This document shows, piece by piece, positions 59,889-64,000 of a DNA stretch of 64,000 bases (its first letter is position 1; every line of letters starts with the position of its first letter). Under the pieces are notes generated by a model. The model did not search any database and was not told the DNA's origin. It worked only from the letters and a program-made list of their open reading frames with translations. Source of the DNA: Clostridiales bacterium PH28_bin88 (GTDB lineage Bacteria; Bacillota; PH28-bin88); contig LAKY01000007.1 of the NCBI GenBank assembly GCA_000987045.1, forward strand, positions 27,059 to 91,058, given 5' to 3'. A program made the position numbers and the translations under genes.

Positions 59889-59938
59889 GTAGGTTATTTC
59901 CTACATTATTTGCTTACGAATTTTAGCAAATACCTACA
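59889..59938. promoter_or_regulatory. candidate activator site (UAS) for the sigma-54 regulator
   Basis: TATTTGCT / AGCAAATA is an 8-bp inverted repeat with a 10-base gap, flanked by GTAGG and CCTAC motifs in both orientations. It lies about 70-100 bases upstream of the sigma-54 promoter, where activator hexamers bind. Confidence 0.55.
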
Positions 59939-59992
59939 CTGTTTCGAAGAATAACTTCGATTACCCGTCCACACTACATTTCTTTACATGCA

Positions 59993-61366
59993 TTAAGTGG
60001 AGATTTTGTACTTACGAATTTTGTCATACAGGACACTTCTATCTATTTTCAATATCTCTGAAGCAAGTTTCTTATTTCCTTTAGCTTCGGCAATAGCCTT
60101 TATAATGGCTTCTCTTTCAGCCTTTGCCCTAATGTCTTCCAAACAAGCTGGCTCTTCATGTTTGCTCATGCTCTCTCTTTGAAAAAAACGCGTGAAATTG
60201 AAATGTTCTGTTCGGAGATATCCTGTAAGGACGTTATTTGCAGCCCTTTCTAAAACATGCTCCAATTCCCTTACATTGCCGGGCCAATGGTACATATGAA
60301 ATAGTTCCAGAACTTTTTTATCCACTCCCTTGATATATAAGCCTTGCTCTTTATTGATTTTTTCTACTAAATAATTAACTACCAGCTCCAAATCATCTAA
60401 TCTTTCCCTAAGCGGAGGGATGCTTATTTCAACAACATTAATTCGATAGTATAAATCCTCACGGAATGTTCCCTTGTTTACCATTTCCAGCAAGTTTTGG
60501 TTGGAGGCACAAATCAACCTTACGTCTATCTTCTTACTGCTTATCGCTCCTACTCTTTCAAGCTCTTTTTCCTGAATTACCCGGAGTAATTTTGATTGCA
60601 TGGTAAGCGGCAACGAATTTATTTCATCCAAAAATAGAGAGCCTTCATTTGCCAGTTCAAACTTTCCTGGTTTTCCGCCTTTTTTAGCTCCTGTAAATGC
60701 TCCTTCTTCATAACCAAATAGTTCTGCCTCAAGCAAATGCTCCGGAATAGCTGCACACGAAAGCCTGATAAAAGGTTTATATCTACGATTACTTAAATCA
60801 TGAATGGAATGGGCAACAAGTTCTTTACCTGTTCCAGTCTCCCCTACGATTAACACAGTAGACTTTGTTTGAGCAACGTTTGCTATCATACGCTTCAACT
60901 TGAGAATTTCAGGAGAGTTTCCAATAATATTTTCTATTGTATACTTTGCACCCCTTAAATCTCTGAGTTCCTTTTTGTAATGATGAATTTCAATATTTAA
61001 CCGATGTATCTGATCAAGCAAAGTGATAAGCTCATCCATTTCTCTAAAAGCAGTAATGGCAACAGCACCTATGACAGTATCACCTTTTCTTATTGGTATT
61101 CTGTTACAAACTATGGTTTGTCCATTGTTTAACTGAAAAATGGAACCAATTTCTTCTTTTCCCGATTTAGCCACAACTTGCATTCGTGAGGTTGGAATAA
61201 CTTCTTGTACATGCTTTCCTATGACACTTTCGGGGTCAACTCCGAGTATCCTGGCATGGTTATTGTTTATGAATACGATATCACCATTCGCATCTGTAAC
61301 GAGAACAAAGTCAATCGCTTCTAATACTTGTTTCATAATTTCTTCATGACGGCTATCATTTTTCAT
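59993..61366 (-). CDS. sigma-54-dependent activator with PAS sensor
   Basis: A 457-residue enhancer-binding protein. An N-terminal PAS domain (FVLVTDANGDIVFINNNHAR near residue 17) leads to a AAA+ domain with Walker A VGETGTGKEL near residue 176, the GAFTGAKKG loop that touches sigma-54, and Walker B GSLFLDEINSL. A Fis-type helix-turn-helix ends the protein (KLASEILKIDRSVLYDKI). The PAS domain should sense a ligand or redox signal. It is downstream of the BKACE gene and upstream of the dehydrogenase gene, both on the same strand, and probably activates the sigma-54 promoter at 59.8 kb. Confidence 0.93.
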   Translation of the reverse strand: MKNDSRHEEIMKQVLEAIDFVLVTDANGDIVFINNNHARILGVDPESVIGKHVQEVIPTSRMQVVAKSGKEEIGSIFQLNNGQTIVCNRIPIRKGDTVIGAVAITAFREMDELITLLDQIHRLNIEIHHYKKELRDLRGAKYTIENIIGNSPEILKLKRMIANVAQTKSTVLIVGETGTGKELVAHSIHDLSNRRYKPFIRLSCAAIPEHLLEAELFGYEEGAFTGAKKGGKPGKFELANEGSLFLDEINSLPLTMQSKLLRVIQEKELERVGAISSKKIDVRLICASNQNLLEMVNKGTFREDLYYRINVVEISIPPLRERLDDLELVVNYLVEKINKEQGLYIKGVDKKVLELFHMYHWPGNVRELEHVLERAANNVLTGYLRTEHFNFTRFFQRESMSKHEEPACLEDIRAKAEREAIIKAIAEAKGNKKLASEILKIDRSVLYDKIRKYKIST

Positions 61367-61938
61367 TTTTTCACCGCCTTTGCTGAACTTTATCTCAGAA
61401 TAATAGTATTACTAACTTTGTATCAATAGAATCCCTATTTGTCAACCAACGAAGTCCCCAGGAGATAAGAGCAAAACTCTGCTTTTTTCAAGTAAACACT
61501 TAGAATATGATAGAAATGTATATTCGGAGCAACCGCCTGCTCCGGAGTTGTCCGGCCACTCATTCCGGAATTGTTCGAACACTTTAAGCCAGTGACACCG
61601 GATGACCAAAACTTTGTAGGACTATCACCGAGATATGTAGAAACTCGCGGGAAAAGCGATTTGCTTAACCGGCCCAGGCAGCCCGTCTTACAAGGCCGTT
61701 ATCAGGCTACCGTTCCTTCCTGGTATCATCAGGCTCGGCAAATATAAAAAGGTCATTGTATAAAGAGATTTATACAAGACCAGGACCGGTAACACGGGAT
61801 GGGGACTAATCCAACTACATTATTAGAATTAACAAGTAACGGCTTAACCCTCACCCCGCTGACAGGTTATCACCTGCATCTATCCCGCCTTCGCGATGAG
61901 ATCAGCCGTCAAAAATCGGCAACTATCCCTCTTAACAA
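61367..61938. other. 572-base gap with inverted repeats
   Basis: No convincing gene. Two clear inverted repeats are present: CGGAGCA / TGCTCCG (61525-61544) and GGTC-a-TTGTATAAA / TTTATACAA-GACC (61752-61780). A 70-codon plus-strand frame from about 61525 to 61746 is open but has no start or ribosome site. It may be a remnant of an older gene. Confidence 0.45.
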
Positions 61939-62868
61939 TTAAAACGAAGTTTTGTTTGTTCCTTTCAGATTTAATATTGCCCGGGTCTCTTCAACTGTAG
62001 CTATCTCCAGTCCCATTCTCTCAGCAATTTCTTTTATCTGTATTACTTGTTCCGCGCTTGACTTTGCAAGTACTTTCGGTCTAACATAGAGGTTATCTTC
62101 CAAGCCTACTCTAACATTACCACCCATGGCCAAAGCGGCTGCTATTATTGGAAACTGAAATTTACCTGCGGCAGCGACAGACCAATGGAAATCGACCAGT
62201 TGTTCCCGGGCTGTTTTTACAAGATAAACCAAATTGTCCACTGTAGCTGGAATCCCCCCCAGAATTCCCATAACAAACTGTATATATGGGGGTGTTTTAA
62301 TTATTCCCCTGTTAATAAAATAGGCAATATTATTGATCATGGCAACATCATAAACCTCAAACTCAGGACGCGTACAAACATCATTCATGGTAAGGCAATA
62401 TTGCTCCAAAACTTTAAAGGAGTTGGCAAAAACAAAATCATAACTTGATTCCAAGTAGGGGATTTCCCATTCATATTTAACTCCTTTCTTCCTCACAACA
62501 TCTGCACCAGGTGAAATTACAAAATTAATTGAACCGGCATTCAACGATGCAATCTCCGGTTTTAAGGCTGGGATCGGGGCGATTCTTTGTTCCAACGTCA
62601 TACCTGGTGCACCACCGGTTGTAATCCCGATTATTACATTGCAGCGTTTTTTAATCGCCTGAACAATCTCTTTAATATCGCTAATTTCAGCTGATGGCTT
62701 CCCGTTTTCCGTCATCCTGGCATGAATATGCACTACTGCAGCGCCTGCCTCATAAGCACCCACTGCGTCTTCGACAATTTGTTTAGGCGTTTGAGGTAAG
62801 TATGGTGACATGGAAGGTGTGTGAATTCCACCTGTTATTGCTGCAGTTATCCAAATCTTCTTTGCCAT
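61939..62868 (-). CDS. beta-keto acid cleavage enzyme (BKACE, DUF849)
   Basis: A 309-residue TIM-barrel enzyme of the BKACE family, which splits beta-keto acids with acetyl-CoA. The prototype is 3-keto-5-aminohexanoate cleavage enzyme of lysine fermentation. The zinc ligands HIHAR lie at residues 47-51, and GGNVRVGLEDNLYV near residue 252 carries the conserved glutamate. PALKPEIASLNAGSINF is another signature. Substrate depends on a few pocket residues and cannot be read here. It sits in an island with a dehydrogenase and a 4Fe-4S protein. Confidence 0.92.
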   Translation of the reverse strand: MAKKIWITAAITGGIHTPSMSPYLPQTPKQIVEDAVGAYEAGAAVVHIHARMTENGKPSAEISDIKEIVQAIKKRCNVIIGITTGGAPGMTLEQRIAPIPALKPEIASLNAGSINFVISPGADVVRKKGVKYEWEIPYLESSYDFVFANSFKVLEQYCLTMNDVCTRPEFEVYDVAMINNIAYFINRGIIKTPPYIQFVMGILGGIPATVDNLVYLVKTAREQLVDFHWSVAAAGKFQFPIIAAALAMGGNVRVGLEDNLYVRPKVLAKSSAEQVIQIKEIAERMGLEIATVEETRAILNLKGTNKTSF

Positions 62869-62965
62869 TATTCGCTCATTCCTTTTTTACATAAATGTTT
62901 AGATTAGGCCATTCCATTGTTCATAAAAAGGTGACCAATATTCAACTAAAGTATATTAGAATTAA

Positions 62966-63778
62966 CTATACTTTGCCAACCGGGCACGAAAATTCACATC
63001 TTCTGCAATATTTAACTACCCGGACTGCTTTCTCGATATCTTCCACGTTTTGTTCTACAGCGGTGTCTTCATCAATTTTCATTTGTATATTGCATCTTAA
63101 ACGATCATAATCACCGCTCCGGCCTGGCAGCTCTTTTCTGCCAAACTCCCCGGGTGTGTATACTTGTTCTTTAAAACTGTCCTGGGGACAAGACCTGTTG
63201 CAGATCTCATCACAATACGCGCATGGATCAAAAGTTGTGGGTCCGGTTGAGGGCAAATCTATTTCCAGTGTTAATCCTCTCAACCTGATGCGAGGCCCAA
63301 ATTCAGGGGTAACAAGTAAATTGTTCTTTCCTATACAACCCATGCCGGCAAAGACAGCTGCATCCTTTAGATAGATGCCCCCCCTTTCTACATGATAGGG
63401 TAAATGAAACGCTTTAATCCCATGATCATTCTGGAGCCATTCAATGAGACCTTGTACAACTTTAATCAGTTTTTTATTTCCAGTTGGATCTATACTTCCA
63501 TACCAATAATCCAGTTCAGGTTTATTCTCAGGGTGGGCATACGCGATAACTATTACTGACTTTGCACCTTGAGGCCAGTTTACTTCCCCGCTTTTTCGAT
63601 TATCTATTCTTTCTTTATTTGCACCAACGCCATTATAAGCCGGCATCATCGGAGTTACAGTATAGGAAGGTGCTTTTTTCAAATCTTCAACATTCGCAAT
63701 GCCAACAAGTGAAGCGCCTAATTCTTTTGCTTTTGTCAGAATCCTCGAATAGAGCTTTAATGTATCCGTAGAACCCAT
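62966..63778 (-). CDS. 4Fe-4S protein related to QueG/reductive dehalogenases
   Basis: A 270-residue protein of the same broad family as the Fe-S protein at 51.4 kb. FAGMGCIGKNNLLVTPEFGP near residue 145 is the QueG-like core. The cluster cysteines are in CAYCDEICNRSCPQD and CRRCEFSCPVG, but the spacing of the last set differs from a normal ferredoxin pattern. The N-terminal part has YHVERGGIYLKDAAVF. It lacks a Tat signal and a corrinoid-binding domain. It is 98 bases upstream of the BKACE gene and probably co-transcribed. Function unknown. Confidence 0.75.
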   Translation of the reverse strand: MGSTDTLKLYSRILTKAKELGASLVGIANVEDLKKAPSYTVTPMMPAYNGVGANKERIDNRKSGEVNWPQGAKSVIVIAYAHPENKPELDYWYGSIDPTGNKKLIKVVQGLIEWLQNDHGIKAFHLPYHVERGGIYLKDAAVFAGMGCIGKNNLLVTPEFGPRIRLRGLTLEIDLPSTGPTTFDPCAYCDEICNRSCPQDSFKEQVYTPGEFGRKELPGRSGDYDRLRCNIQMKIDEDTAVEQNVEDIEKAVRVVKYCRRCEFSCPVGKV

Positions 63779-63853
63779 AATTTGCTCCCCTTTACAGTTT
63801 TTATAGGCTCATAACGCCTATATTCTGGACAAGAATGGCCATGTTTCAATTGG

Positions 63854-63913
63854 GTGGCTCAGTTTTGGATTAGCATAAATGTCGCATTATTGTTCAGTAC
63901 GATGGCTCAATTT
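63854..63913. repeat. direct repeat GTGGCTCAGTTTT / GATGGCTCAATTT
   Basis: Two near-identical 13-base units 47 bases apart. This is reminiscent of the multiple terminal repeats of IS21-type elements, but no transposase is visible in the window. The second unit overlaps the stop codon of the partial gene. Confidence 0.35.
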
Positions 63914-64000
63914 ACAATAAAAGCCCCTGATACCTCAAAACCCATTTTCCGCATCACATCCATTTTAGGCCAGATAATTAGGTCAACTTGGTCAAAACAC
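63907..64000 (-). CDS. partial gene, C-terminal end only
   Basis: The last 30 residues of a minus-strand frame that enters from beyond the window end, ending KMDVMRKMGFEVSGAFIVN and stop. Too short to name a family. If it belongs to the island operon it would be the first visible gene before the 4Fe-4S protein, 128 bases away. Confidence 0.4.
   Translation of the reverse strand, partial: CFDQVDLIIWPKMDVMRKMGFEVSGAFIVN

Noticed and set aside
61525..61746. 70-codon open plus-strand frame in the island gap
   Set aside because: No start codon or ribosome site; similarity to a transposase could not be supported.
63800..63850. Possible sigma-54 promoter before the 4Fe-4S gene (TGGCCATTCTTGTCC)
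   Set aside because: The nearly invariant GC of the -12 box is CC here and the spacing of the other elements is wrong.
1..64000. CRISPR array, rRNA or tRNA genes
   Set aside because: No regular repeat-spacer pattern, no rRNA-like stretch and no cloverleaf with a CCA-type end was found by eye.

Overview
The window looks like chromosome of an anaerobic, spore-former-type Gram-positive bacterium of class Clostridia, most like the Peptococcaceae / Desulfotomaculum-Moorella-Pelotomaculum group. This rests on GGAGG ribosome binding sites, frequent GTG and TTG starts, S-layer-homology and copper-amine-oxidase-like surface proteins, lipoprotein solute receptors, the order rpsF-ssb-rpsR-(mazG-like)-yybS-rplI-lonC-dnaB, and a selenocysteine-containing SelD. 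Most of the sequence is GC-rich. Two stretches, about 35.7-38.3 kb and 58.3-64 kb, are visibly AT-rich and look acquired or decaying. Genus assignment is inference; there is no rRNA or tRNA gene here to fix it.

Layout. (1) 0-6.2 kb, minus strand: a BMP-type ABC importer (receptor, ATPase, two permeases) downstream of a dihydropyrimidinase/hydantoinase gene, probably for nucleoside, pyrimidine or hydantoin uptake and ring opening. (2) 6.5-10 kb: small genes, an LpdD-like/DUF2889-like pair and a membrane diguanylate cyclase. (3) 10.2-23.1 kb, minus strand: a histidine/urocanate locus in transcription order livK-livH-livM-livG-livF-hutU2-AraC-type regulator-hutU1-hutI-ftcD-fchA. It holds two urocanases and no histidine ammonia-lyase. 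The product, methenyl-tetrahydrofolate, can feed C1 metabolism. (4) 23.3-35.6 kb: mostly single housekeeping or surface genes (VOC, YbaK, DUF523, ACT, DUF711, YbjQ, a six-repeat SLH protein, D-amino-acid aminotransferase, a second GGDEF protein with an altered active site, DUF2148, a GH18 protein). (5) 35.7-38.3 kb: a gene graveyard with two decayed copies of a sigma-factor/YvrJ-type cluster, each preceded by the same promoter-like sequence, plus truncated surface-protein genes, a small hydrophobic peptide and an intact yvrJ. (6) 38.3-44.9 kb: the replication/ribosome operon with a good sigma-A promoter. (7) 45-54 kb: CGGC protein, DUF951, MscS channel, HEAT protein, yedF, selD (in-frame UGA), M18 aminopeptidase, Fe-S protein, CvpA, DUF441. 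(8) 54.3-58.1 kb: DUF2294-like protein, NIF3-like protein and nucleoside-gate transporter. (9) 58.3-64 kb: an AT-rich island with a HepT remnant, a ketopantoate-reductase-like dehydrogenase behind a sigma-54 promoter, a sigma-54 activator, a beta-keto acid cleavage enzyme and a 4Fe-4S protein.

The main points for follow-up are the SelD selenocysteine codon, the duplicated-urocanase locus tied to a Liv-type importer, the sigma-54-controlled BKACE island with a palindrome over its promoter, the duplicated sigma/YvrJ remnants with a conserved two-block upstream element, and several families of short intergenic repeats.
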